A DNA stretch of 7,319 nt from JAKJBL01 sp964461335 (lineage in GTDB: Bacteria; Bacillota; Clostridia; Christensenellales; CAG-138): the NCBI GenBank assembly GCA_964461335.1, contig CAYWTY010000073.1, forward strand, positions 1 through 7,319, read 5' to 3'. Below are positions 1 through 7,085 of the stretch, in pieces. Both the position numbers and the translations under genes were made by a program. Position 1 is the stretch's first letter; the number at the start of each line of letters is the position of its first letter. Under the pieces are notes generated by a model. The model saw nothing but the letters and a program-made list of their open reading frames with translations. It had not been told where the DNA came from and did not search any database.

Positions 1-1101
1 CTCGTACTCGCACTCGTGTTCGTACTTGCACTTGCAGCACCTGCAATGGCATTTACAGGCGACACAACTCCCCCAGCAGCAGGCGTACCCTTTACGCTGA
101 AGATTTACCTCGTTGACTACTCTGAATCCGATTTCTTCGGCGTTGCAGCACTGCCTGCGGCTGACCGCGGTTATGCAAAGAACGAAATCGTTGCAGCAGT
201 TGTAGAGCTCTTTAACCCGAAGGACGAAATCCTTGCGCCCACATACACAAACCTTGAGCTGAGCTGCAAAAACGCTTCGTTCAATGTAACCGATAATGCT
301 GGTGGCCTCCGCCATGTTAACGACGTTGGCGCTGGCCTTGCAGTTAAGGCAGCATTTGTAGTGGATTCTGACACAAAATTGCACCGTAATGTTTTGACCG
401 CATTACCTACACCAATTACTGATGGAATTTACGGTGTGAATACAGCCCCCCTTACATTCCCAAAAACAACCTTTAAGTACCTCGTGTTCGCAAAGGTTAC
501 GGGCGATGACGCTTCCATAAGCGCGAAGCTCGTTGAGGATGCAGCACCGTTTACGACCGCTGTCCCATTCAAGCTGAATGGTGTAACATACACTGTAACA
601 AAGACATTCGCTACCGGCACCGGCGGTGACTACAACATCGTAGTTGGCAGTGGCGAATACAATGGCGCTAAAATCCAGCTCTTTGTCGATAAAGACTATA
701 AGACGACAGGCATGACTATTACACCAGTCCTCCCAGCTAATCCTTATCCGTTCTTTGTTGACCAGGTAACAGGCAAGATGAGCATACTTAATCTCGGCGT
801 TATCGAAACTTCCGGCACAACATTTGACGCTGTTAAGAAGGTATATGATGATGTCGTAGTTAAAGTGTTCGGCATGAACGTCGCACTCCGCGGCGCATAC
901 CTGCGCGACAAGTTCTTTAAAGACCTCGTATCCAACAAGACACTCGTTGCAAAGGTTGACATTAAGCCCTGGACAGCATACGTAAAGGTTCCTGACAACG
1001 TAGTCGTCAACCCCCCGAAGACTGGCGCCGCCGCAAGCATACTCGGCTTTGTGATGGTTGCGCTCGCCGGTGCTTCCGCTGTTGCGCTCAAGAAGCGTTA
1101 A
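1..1101 (+). CDS. Secreted, probably sortase-anchored surface protein, 5' end missing
   Basis: The reading frame is open from the first base and continues to TAA at 1099-1101, so the gene is cut by the window edge. A GTG at 16 could be read as a start, but the residues before it (LVLAL) continue the hydrophobic core of a signal peptide, so the true start is upstream. Likely signal peptidase cleavage follows APAMA, leaving a mature protein of about 345 residues starting FTGDTTPP. The body is rich in Val, Ala, Thr and Lys, has one Cys, and looks like beta-rich extracellular domains; I recognise no named domain. The C-terminus has PPKTG (bases 1012-1026), a hydrophobic stretch of about 20 residues and a KKR tail, the layout of a sortase sorting signal (a PKTG variant of LPXTG/NPXTG). 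It is probably fixed to peptidoglycan and exposed at the surface. Leu is mostly CTC here, whereas the minus-strand genes use CTT and TTA more. Function unknown. Confidence 0.8.
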   Translation, partial: LVLALVFVLALAAPAMAFTGDTTPPAAGVPFTLKIYLVDYSESDFFGVAALPAADRGYAKNEIVAAVVELFNPKDEILAPTYTNLELSCKNASFNVTDNAGGLRHVNDVGAGLAVKAAFVVDSDTKLHRNVLTALPTPITDGIYGVNTAPLTFPKTTFKYLVFAKVTGDDASISAKLVEDAAPFTTAVPFKLNGVTYTVTKTFATGTGGDYNIVVGSGEYNGAKIQLFVDKDYKTTGMTITPVLPANPYPFFVDQVTGKMSILNLGVIETSGTTFDAVKKVYDDVVVKVFGMNVALRGAYLRDKFFKDLVSNKTLVAKVDIKPWTAYVKVPDNVVVNPPKTGAAASILGFVMVALAGASAVALKKR

Positions 1102-1136
1102 TAGCAACTTAAAATATCAGGGAACTAAGCACATTT

Positions 1137-1175
1137 ACGCGGCGGTTAAATAACCGCCGCGTTCTTTTCTTACTT
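1137..1175 (+). terminator. Intrinsic terminator after the surface-protein gene
   Basis: A perfect 12-bp inverted repeat (acgcggcggtta at 1137-1148 and its complement at 1151-1162) lies 35 bases after the stop codon and is followed on the plus strand by a T-rich run (ttcttttcttactttt). The GC-rich stem plus T tract is a strong rho-independent terminator for the plus-strand gene. The convergent malQ gene ends at 1209, so its transcript would run into the same hairpin, but the tract following it in that direction is not T-rich, so efficiency on the minus strand is uncertain. Confidence 0.88.
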
Positions 1176-1208
1176 TTATAATATTAAAGCAAATGCTTAA
1201 CTTAAAGT

Positions 1209-2696
1209 TTAGGGGCTTGTTCTGCCGTAAAGTATGCTCATTTTGCGTATTTTTTGCGCAAGCGCTTTACTACACTCGTTAGGCAATAAGCGCCACCTCC
1301 AGTTGCAGCCAAGCGTGCCCGGTGTGTTCATGCGGCTTTCTGCCCCTAAGCCAAGATAATCCTGCATTTGCGTTATTAAAAGCTTTGCAACGCTCGACAT
1401 ACCGCCGCGTATCATGCCAAAGTTAAAGCCTTCCTCATCTGTAAGCGCAAGGTATTCAACAGCAAGCTTAACATCAGCTTCTGCAGCTTCATCCCTCCAT
1501 GCCATTATGGGCGTATTATCATGCGTGCCTATATAGCATACTGAGTTTTTCGGGTAGGTATGGGGCAGGTAGTTGCTTGGCTCACGCGAATCAAACGCAA
1601 ATTCAAGCACCTTCATGCCCGGCAAGCCGGAAGCGGAAAGGAGCGCGCGCACGCCTGCATCAAGGTAGCCAAGGTCTTCAGCTATAATTTCTACATTAGG
1701 CGCAGCTTTAATAAGCGCCTGCACAAATTCAAGCCCAGGGCCTTTAACCCAGCAGCCATTGGCTGCAGAAGTTTCGTTTGCAGGTATTGCCCAGTAGCTT
1801 TCAAAGCCGCGGAAATGGTCAATACGCAAAGTGTCATAAAGCCTTGCAGCGCCTGCCATACGCGCCTTCCACCACGAAAAGCCATCCCTTGCCATGTCGC
1901 CCCAACGGTAGAGCGGGTTGCCCCAAAGCTGGCCTGCTTTAGAAAAATAATCAGGCGGAACACCTGCTACTGCAGTAGGGCGAAGCTTACCATCAAGCTG
2001 GAAGTTTTCAGGGTTTGCCCAAACATCCGCAGAGTCAAGCGCTACATATATGGGCATATCCCCCATTATTAAAATGCCGCTGCGCTTTGCATATGCTCGA
2101 AGCGCGTTCCATTGCTTAAAAAACCAATATTGAATATATGAGTAAAACAAAATATCTTCAGCAAGCTTTGCTCTGTACTTGTTTAGCGCACCATGCTCCC
2201 TAAGGCGGATTGTATCATCCTCCCATTCAAGCCACGAGCGCATGCCAAAGTGCTTTTTAAGCGCCATAAAAAACGAATAGTCAGGCAGCCAAAGCGCGTT
2301 TTCACGCTTAAAGCGCTCAAACCCTTGCGCATCTTTGCCCTTTGCGCGTAAAAATGCAAGCTTAAGTAAGTTAAAGCGCGTTTTATAAATTTCTGCATAA
2401 TCCACATATTCAGGGGCTGAGTTTGGCGTATTAAGCTCAATTTCGTCAAGTGTAAGCAGCCCTTCTTCTAGAAGCAGGCATGGGTCAACAAAATACGGGT
2501 TCCCAGCATAAACCGAAAACGCCTGGTAAGGGGAGTCGCCATAGCCTGTTGGCCCAAGCGGGAGTATTTGCCAATAGCGCTGGCCTGATGCAAATAAGAA
2601 ATCTACAAAGTCAAAAGCTGCTCTGCCAAGAGTACCAATGCCGCCTTTAGAGGGGAGCGCTGAAATAGGCAGAAGAATACCGCTGCTGCGTTCCAT
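1209..2696 (-). CDS. malQ: 4-alpha-glucanotransferase (amylomaltase, GH77)
   Basis: Cytoplasmic enzyme that transfers alpha-1,4-glucan segments between maltodextrins, releasing glucose and building longer chains for phosphorolysis. The 495-residue length matches the short bacterial amylomaltase class. Family motifs are all present: SPYQ near residue 55, RIDHFRG at 291-297 with the nucleophile Asp293, IIAEDLG with acid/base Glu340, GTHDN with the transition-state-stabilising Asp393, and the C-terminal NTPGT...NWRWR signature near 457-469. It looks intact and active. It starts nine bases after the stop of the upstream permease gene; the AAGGGA that could serve as ribosome site lies in the last codons of that gene, about 12 bases before ATG, so translation is probably coupled. 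As the last gene of the uptake operon it indicates that the imported sugar is an alpha-1,4-linked gluco-oligosaccharide. No phosphorylase or alpha-glucosidase is in view. Confidence 0.96.
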   Translation of the reverse strand: MERSSGILLPISALPSKGGIGTLGRAAFDFVDFLFASGQRYWQILPLGPTGYGDSPYQAFSVYAGNPYFVDPCLLLEEGLLTLDEIELNTPNSAPEYVDYAEIYKTRFNLLKLAFLRAKGKDAQGFERFKRENALWLPDYSFFMALKKHFGMRSWLEWEDDTIRLREHGALNKYRAKLAEDILFYSYIQYWFFKQWNALRAYAKRSGILIMGDMPIYVALDSADVWANPENFQLDGKLRPTAVAGVPPDYFSKAGQLWGNPLYRWGDMARDGFSWWKARMAGAARLYDTLRIDHFRGFESYWAIPANETSAANGCWVKGPGLEFVQALIKAAPNVEIIAEDLGYLDAGVRALLSASGLPGMKVLEFAFDSREPSNYLPHTYPKNSVCYIGTHDNTPIMAWRDEAAEADVKLAVEYLALTDEEGFNFGMIRGGMSSVAKLLITQMQDYLGLGAESRMNTPGTLGCNWRWRLLPNECSKALAQKIRKMSILYGRTSP

Positions 2697-2705
2697 ATAA
2701 TAAAG

Positions 2706-3551
2706 CTATCCCTTAACTGCGCCCGAAAGGACGCCTTTTATAATGTATTTTTGGCAAGCAAGGTACACGATAATTATTGGCACTACTGTAAGGACAATGC
2801 TCGCCATCATCGGCCCCATCTCAACCCTGCCATAGCTGCCGCGGAAATATTGAATTAGCATTGGAATAGTCATGTATTTTTTAATATCAAGCACAAGGTA
2901 GGGCAAAAGGTAGTCGTTCCAAATCCACATTGTTTCTAAAATGCCGACAGAAATAAGCGTAGGCCGCAAAATTGGCAGCACAATTCTAAAAAATGTTTGA
3001 ATTGGGTTGCAGCCGTCTATCATTGCTGCTTCTTCAATTTCAAGGGGGATTGACTTAACAAAGCCTGCAAACATAAACACAGCAAGCCCTGCGCCAAAGC
3101 CAAGGTAAATGATGCAGATATTCCAAGGCGTGTTAAGCCGCAAAGCATCCGCAGTTTGTGAGAGGGTAAACATCACCATTTGAAAAGGCACAACCATTGA
3201 AAACACGCAAAGCATATAAATTATGCGCGAAAACGACCCTTTAACACGCGTTATGAACCACGCGCACATAGAGCAGCAAAGTAAAATTAGCAAAACTGAT
3301 GAAACAGTTATAAAAAGGCTGTACCCGAAGCTTTTCAAAAACCCCTGTGCCTCAATCGCCTTAAAATAATTCGCCAACCCGCTGAAAGTCTCCGCTGTTG
3401 GGGGCTTAAAGGCAGAAGCCGTTGTAATTGCACGCTCAAGTTTAAAAGAGTTTAGCACAATCATAATAATCGGGTAAACCCAGCCAAACGAGAGCAGCGT
3501 AAAAAGAACGCTCCAACCCCAAGTAGAACGCCGATATTTGCGTTTACCCAT
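2706..3551 (-). CDS. Carbohydrate ABC transporter permease, MalG-type (CUT1)
   Basis: Inner-membrane half of a sugar-import channel. The 281-residue protein has about six hydrophobic segments (roughly 13-34, 74-101, 109-130, 142-166, 199-216, 247-268). It carries the EAA loop that docks on the ATPase (EEAAMIDG at 173-180, then FFRIVLP to 193) and ends in YIIKGVLSGAVKG, the usual C-terminus of MalG-type permeases. Its ATG overlaps the TAA of the upstream permease by one base (TAATG), and a strong ribosome site, TAAGGAGGT (3569-3561), lies inside the end of that gene at good spacing, so the two subunits are probably made in equal amounts. Its partner is the permease at 3551-4402. Family assignment is firm; substrate is inferred from the adjacent malQ. 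Confidence 0.95.
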   Translation of the reverse strand: MGKRKYRRSTWGWSVLFTLLSFGWVYPIIMIVLNSFKLERAITTASAFKPPTAETFSGLANYFKAIEAQGFLKSFGYSLFITVSSVLLILLCCSMCAWFITRVKGSFSRIIYMLCVFSMVVPFQMVMFTLSQTADALRLNTPWNICIIYLGFGAGLAVFMFAGFVKSIPLEIEEAAMIDGCNPIQTFFRIVLPILRPTLISVGILETMWIWNDYLLPYLVLDIKKYMTIPMLIQYFRGSYGRVEMGPMMASIVLTVVPIIIVYLACQKYIIKGVLSGAVKG

Positions 3552-4402
3552 TACTGCTGCACCTCCTTAGAGCGCGTTAAGCGAAGCTGAATAAGCGCTA
3601 TAACAACCACAAGCAGGAAAAACACCATTGCTTTAGCTTGCCCTATCCCCTTCCATTGCGCACCGGCTCGCGCATAAAAGCTATTATATATGTTAAGCGC
3701 AAGCATTTCAGAAGCATGCGCAGGTTCGCCGCCTGTAAGCGAAAGGTTTTGGTCAAATAATTTAAAAGAGTTTGTAAGCGTTAGAAAAGTGCATATTGTT
3801 ATAGATGGCATAACCATCGGGATTTTAATTTTAAAAAGGGTTTGAGGCGGCGTAGCCCCATCTATATGTGCTGCTTCAAGCAGCTCTAAAGGTACGTTCT
3901 GCAGGCCAGCCACATAAATTATCATCATATAGCCAATTTGCTGCCAGCACATTAAAATAACAAGCCCCCAAAAGCCATACCTTGCATCCAATGTTAAGAG
4001 CGGCTTTTCAAGCAGCATTAAAAGGCTGTTTAATAAAGTCTGCCAAATATAGCCAAGCACAATGCCGCCTATGAGGTTTGGCATAAAGAATACTGTGCGG
4101 AACATATTTGTTCCCCGAATACCGCGCGTTAAAAGCAGAGCAACAGCAAAAGCTAAAACATTTATAAGTATGGTAGTTACTACGGTAAAGATTGCTGTAA
4201 AGCCAAACGCCTGTGTAAATGTATTATCCAACAGAATTTTTGTGTAGTTTGAAAACCCGACCCATTGCGCGTTATTGACTGTTGTAAATTTGCAAAACGA
4301 CAACCAAATACCCTCAGCAAAGGGTATTACAAAGCCAATAATGAACGCGAGAAGCGTAGGGAGCACGAAGAGCGGCCAATACTTTCTTGTTGCTTTTTCC
4401 AT
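3551..4402 (-). CDS. Carbohydrate ABC transporter permease, MalF-type (CUT1)
   Basis: Inner-membrane channel subunit, partner of the MalG-type permease. It has 283 residues with about six hydrophobic segments (roughly 11-36, 63-91, 103-124, 144-167, 201-216, 258-275). It is of the compact type, without the large extra N-terminal segments and periplasmic loop of enterobacterial MalF. The EAA loop reads LLEAAHIDGATPPQTLFKIKIP (split as LLEAAHIDGA at 174-183 and PPQTLFKIKIP at 185-195). The start is supported by AAAGGGG (4415-4409) six bases before ATG. The gene follows the binding-protein gene after a 144-base gap holding two hairpins and overlaps the next permease by one base. It resembles MsmF/UgpA-type sugar permeases generally, so sequence alone does not fix the substrate. 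Confidence 0.95.
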   Translation of the reverse strand: MEKATRKYWPLFVLPTLLAFIIGFVIPFAEGIWLSFCKFTTVNNAQWVGFSNYTKILLDNTFTQAFGFTAIFTVVTTILINVLAFAVALLLTRGIRGTNMFRTVFFMPNLIGGIVLGYIWQTLLNSLLMLLEKPLLTLDARYGFWGLVILMCWQQIGYMMIIYVAGLQNVPLELLEAAHIDGATPPQTLFKIKIPMVMPSITICTFLTLTNSFKLFDQNLSLTGGEPAHASEMLALNIYNSFYARAGAQWKGIGQAKAMVFFLLVVVIALIQLRLTRSKEVQQ

Positions 4403-4457
4403 AAGAGACCCCTTTCATGAGCTGTGCGCTTTCCGGACTTATGTAAAGTTTAAACGA

Positions 4458-4490
4458 AAGGGCAAACGGAAGCAGTATCCGCTCGCCCTT
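4458..4490 (-). other. Hairpin in the leader of the permease genes
   Basis: The arms aagggc (4458-4463) and gccctt (4485-4490) pair, as do inner arms cgga (4467-4470) and tccg (4478-4481), with a 3x3 internal loop and a 7-base apical loop. Reading the minus strand, it is followed by a moderately T-rich stretch (ttcgtttaaacttta). It could be an attenuator, a partial terminator or a block to 3' exonucleases that stabilises the upstream binding-protein mRNA. Confidence 0.45.
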
Positions 4491-4527
4491 CCATTTAACA
4501 GCTTAAAATGAGTTTATACTATCCATG

Positions 4528-4548
4528 AAAAAAGCGGAAGCCTTTTTT
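4528..4548 (-). terminator. Weak terminator-like hairpin directly after the binding-protein gene
   Basis: On the minus strand the stop codon of the binding-protein gene runs into A6, a short GC stem with one bulged G and a TTCC loop, then T6. The A-run/T-run arms and terminal T tract resemble a small intrinsic terminator, but the GC part of the stem is only about two pairs, so termination would be partial at best. This suits an operon in which the binding protein is needed in excess over the permeases. Confidence 0.45.
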
Positions 4549-5881
4549 AAGCGCGGTTGAGGTTATACTCTGTTGCCCAACCGTCTACAAACGCGGAAAC
4601 TACCTGCTCCCATTTGCCTGTGCCTGCTGCATAGGCTGTAAGCGCAGAGCCGACACCGTTCTTCCACTCTTCACTTGGCATAGTCGAGAAGCACCAAGCT
4701 ACGGATGTTTTGCCATTAGCAATGTATTCGTTCGCAATCTCTACAAACGGGTTTGAAGATGGCTTAGCAGCCTTAAACGGGCAAACAAAACCCATTTCAT
4801 TTGCAAGCGTTGAAGTGCCGGTTTCTGATGTTACTACCCAAGCCATAAAATCAAGCGTTGCCTTAATGTTTTCTTCAGGAGCGTTTTTGCTCACGCACCA
4901 ATAGTTTTCAGAACCTGTGCATAGCCCCTGGTTCTGTTCGCCTTCTGCGCCAATGTAGATTGGAATCATATACAAGTTTTCGTCCCCAAGCGCTTTTACA
5001 TCATTATAGGCCCATGTGCCGTTTTGGTAGAAAACAGCCTCGCTGTTGACAAATTCGCTAACAGCGTCATTGCCTGTTTTTGCAGCAAGCTCTTTTGGGG
5101 CTGCTGTGGAGTTGTTAATATAAAGGTCCCATATAGCCTTGTAATTATCGAGGAAAGTGCCCTTAATTGCATCAGTATCCCCGATATTGTCAGCTTTGTA
5201 TTCATAATAGATGGGGAGGTTTGCAAGGTGAGTTTTAAAGCGCCAATCAGAGGATGGGTCCATACCTGCGCTTGAAAACGCTGAGAACCCCAGGGTTGCC
5301 TTGCGTGCGGTAATGTCTTCTGCAATAGCTTTTAAAGATGCAAAGTCTTTAATATCCGCAACCTTATAACCTGCCTTATCAAGCAGAGCTGTGTTTGCAA
5401 TTATGCCGTAGGTTTCAATGACATATGCAATGCCGTATACTGTATTGCCTTCCTTAAGGGCAAAGTCATCGCTCATAAGCTCCCCGTAAACAGCAGAGCC
5501 GGCTAAATCATAGCAATAATCCTTCCAGTTTGCGAGGCCGACAGGGCCGTTTACCTGGAAAAGTGTAGGCGCTTCGGTCTTCCCCATTTCGCTTGTAAGG
5601 GTTGTTTCGTATGTACCGGAAGCTGCAGTTACTACTGTTACAGGCACACCTGTTTCAGCTGTATAAGCTCCGGCAAGGGCCTGCCACTGCTCATCCTGCT
5701 CAGGCTTAAAGTTGAGATAATAAACAGAACCCTTTACTTCTTCTGGCACTTCAGGTGCAACCTCAGAAGGTGTACTTGGGCTTGCAGGCGGTGCTGTTGG
5801 CGGCGCCGGTGTTGCAGGCGCACAGCCAAAGACGAGAGACATCATTGTAAGAACGAGTAGTAACGCCAATGTCTTTTTCAT
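4547..5881 (-). CDS. Sugar ABC transporter substrate-binding lipoprotein (MalE/MsmE-like)
   Basis: Extracellular receptor that hands an oligosaccharide to the membrane channel. The N-terminus is a lipoprotein signal: MKK, a hydrophobic core, then LVFG-Cys20, the lipidation site. Phe at position -2 is not in the strict lipobox consensus, but the arrangement is otherwise right. A Pro/Ala/Thr/Ser/Glu-rich tether (about 21-50) spaces the protein from the membrane. From about residue 51 it matches family 1 extracellular solute-binding proteins, including the FYQNGTWAYNDV block near 284-295 typical of multiple-sugar and raffinose/maltodextrin binding proteins. Total length, 444 residues, is normal. 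AAGGAGAG (5898-5891) precedes ATG at acceptable spacing. The gene lies between the repressor and the permeases. The ligand is inferred to be a maltodextrin from the downstream malQ; other alpha-oligosaccharides remain possible. Confidence 0.94.
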   Translation of the reverse strand: MKKTLALLLVLTMMSLVFGCAPATPAPPTAPPASPSTPSEVAPEVPEEVKGSVYYLNFKPEQDEQWQALAGAYTAETGVPVTVVTAASGTYETTLTSEMGKTEAPTLFQVNGPVGLANWKDYCYDLAGSAVYGELMSDDFALKEGNTVYGIAYVIETYGIIANTALLDKAGYKVADIKDFASLKAIAEDITARKATLGFSAFSSAGMDPSSDWRFKTHLANLPIYYEYKADNIGDTDAIKGTFLDNYKAIWDLYINNSTAAPKELAAKTGNDAVSEFVNSEAVFYQNGTWAYNDVKALGDENLYMIPIYIGAEGEQNQGLCTGSENYWCVSKNAPEENIKATLDFMAWVVTSETGTSTLANEMGFVCPFKAAKPSSNPFVEIANEYIANGKTSVAWCFSTMPSEEWKNGVGSALTAYAAGTGKWEQVVSAFVDGWATEYNLNRA

Positions 5882-5986
5882 TTATGTTTTCTCTCCTTAT
5901 TTTTAATCTGCGTGCATTACACGCAATTTTAATATCATTGCTGGTATTTATTGCCGCATCGCGAAAATTTATAATAACCTATAAAA
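5882..5986 (-). promoter_or_regulatory. Leader region of the transport operon, with an inverted repeat
   Basis: This AT-rich gap between the repressor stop and the binding-protein ATG holds the ribosome site (5898-5891) and an inverted repeat with 6-bp arms and a 5-base centre, tgcgtg-catta-cacgca (plus strand, 5909-5925). TATAAA (minus strand, 5973-5968) and TAAAAT just upstream of the repeat are possible -10 elements, but neither has a good -35 at the right distance. No copy of the GGTAACGTTACC site found before the repressor gene is present here. The repeat may be an operator for another regulator or a leader hairpin. A promoter is likely by context but is not fixed by sequence. Confidence 0.4.
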
Positions 5987-7021
5987 TTACGGCTGCTGGG
6001 TTAAGTCTGCAACAGAGCCGCCTTCACGAAGCCTTGTATCCATAAAAACATGGGTATTTTCCGCGCCGGATTCAAGGAGCCTCGCAAGGATATCTACACT
6101 GCGCCTTGCCATATCATCTGCAGGCTGCTCAAGTGTTGTTAAAGTAGGCAAGCAGTATTTTGACTGTTCAAGCCCATCAATTGCAATTATAGAAAGCTCT
6201 TTTGGCACAGAAATGCCTGTATCAGCTGCAGCCTTTATTGCAGCCATAGCCATAGAATCCGATATTGCGAAGAGCGCAGTAGGGTTTGACCGCTCAAAAA
6301 GCGATTTGGCCGCCGAATAAGCATCCGCCATTTCAAAGCTGCCTGCACAGGCAATAAGGTTTGCATCGGGTTCAATTTTATTGTGCAAGAGCGCGCCCTT
6401 ATACCCTTCATAGCGAAGCTGGCTTATTGAGCCGCCGTCTATACGCTCAATAAGCGCACCAATGCGTGTATGCCCTTTTTGTATTAAGTATTCAACTGCA
6501 AGCTTTGCTGTCGCCATATCGTCAATTGCAACAGAAGAATAACGCTCCTCATCGAGCGCGCCAAATGTGTTTGTATAGGTACAGCAGACAAATGGAACAT
6601 TGATTGAGGCAACTTCAGCAGGCGAATAGTTGAACCTGCCCCCAAGGAAGATAATACCCTTTAGCCGCTTTTCACGCTCGAGCTGTGCTGCTGCTTTAAG
6701 TTCATCTTCAGAGGAGCTGATTTGGTGGAGCGCCATTGTATACCCATAAGAGTCTATTGCGTATTCCATTGTTTTAATCAGCTTTGAAAAAAACGGGTTC
6801 GAGAGCCCGCGGACAACAACAGCGAGCAAGTCGGATTCACGAATAACTAAGCTTCTTGCACTATTGTTTGGCACAAAGTGGTTTTCGCGCATTACATCGA
6901 GTACTTTTTTTCGCATAGTTTCGCTTACATCTGGGTGGTTGTTAAGAACACGCGAAACTGTGCTTACGCTCGCTTTGCTCAGCCTTGCAATATCCTTGAT
7001 AGTAAGGTGTTCCAAATTCAT
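5987..7021 (-). CDS. LacI/GalR-family transcriptional regulator
   Basis: DNA-binding repressor with a sugar-sensing domain. Residues about 7-27 (TIKDIARLSKASVSTVSRVL) form the helix-turn-helix; PNNSARSL near 51-58 is the hinge helix that inserts into the minor groove. The rest is the periplasmic-binding-protein-like effector domain, including FAISDSMAMAAIKAA near 251-265 and IIAIDGLEQ near 278-286. Length, 344 residues, is typical. The annotated ATG has GGGGGA immediately before it with almost no spacer. TTG at 7015-7013 (codon 3) would sit at proper spacing from the same GGGGGA and give MEHLTIKDIA, so it is a reasonable alternative start. The gene heads the transport operon and is preceded by a consensus promoter and tandem palindromes, suggesting that it controls itself and probably the transporter genes. 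The inducer, presumably maltose or a maltodextrin, is inferred from context. Confidence 0.95.
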   Translation of the reverse strand: MNLEHLTIKDIARLSKASVSTVSRVLNNHPDVSETMRKKVLDVMRENHFVPNNSARSLVIRESDLLAVVVRGLSNPFFSKLIKTMEYAIDSYGYTMALHQISSSEDELKAAAQLEREKRLKGIIFLGGRFNYSPAEVASINVPFVCCTYTNTFGALDEERYSSVAIDDMATAKLAVEYLIQKGHTRIGALIERIDGGSISQLRYEGYKGALLHNKIEPDANLIACAGSFEMADAYSAAKSLFERSNPTALFAISDSMAMAAIKAAADTGISVPKELSIIAIDGLEQSKYCLPTLTTLEQPADDMARRSVDILARLLESGAENTHVFMDTRLREGGSVADLTQQP

Positions 7022-7056
7022 TCCCCCGGCAATTTCATAGAACTGAATGCATTCCC

Positions 7057-7080
7057 GGCAACGTTACTGGTAACGTTACC
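7057..7080 (-). promoter_or_regulatory. Two abutting LacI-type operator palindromes
   Basis: On the minus strand a perfect 12-bp palindrome, GGTAACGTTACC (7080-7069; 14 bp if the flanking T/A pair is counted), is followed without a gap by a near copy, AGTAACGTTGCC (7068-7057), matching at 10 of 12 positions. Both have the central CG and AACGTT core characteristic of LacI/GalR-family operators. Their centres are 12 bp apart. They cover the predicted transcription start and early transcribed region of the regulator gene, so binding should block initiation. The most likely ligand is the adjacent LacI-family protein. Confidence 0.78.
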
Positions 7081-7085
7081 AATTG

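Noticed and set aside
403..1107. Minus-strand ORF of 234 codons opposite the surface-protein gene
   Set aside because: It lies entirely antisense to a gene with a clear signal peptide and sorting signal, has no ribosome site and gives a Cys-rich product without recognisable features; it is a shadow of the plus-strand codon pattern.
1560..2072. Plus-strand ORF of 170 codons inside malQ
   Set aside because: It is antisense to the conserved GH77 catalytic region, and the product is a low-plausibility Arg/Lys/Cys-rich sequence with no family resemblance.
4448..4455. GTTTAAAC palindrome between the hairpins and permease gene
   Set aside because: Eight bases, AT-rich, not repeated elsewhere in the window as far as I can see, and not resembling the CG-centred operator.
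4275..4511. Plus-strand small ORF over the start of the MalF-type permease gene and the gap
   Set aside because: It is mostly antisense to the permease N-terminus, with no supporting ribosome site; the non-overlapping part covers the hairpin region.
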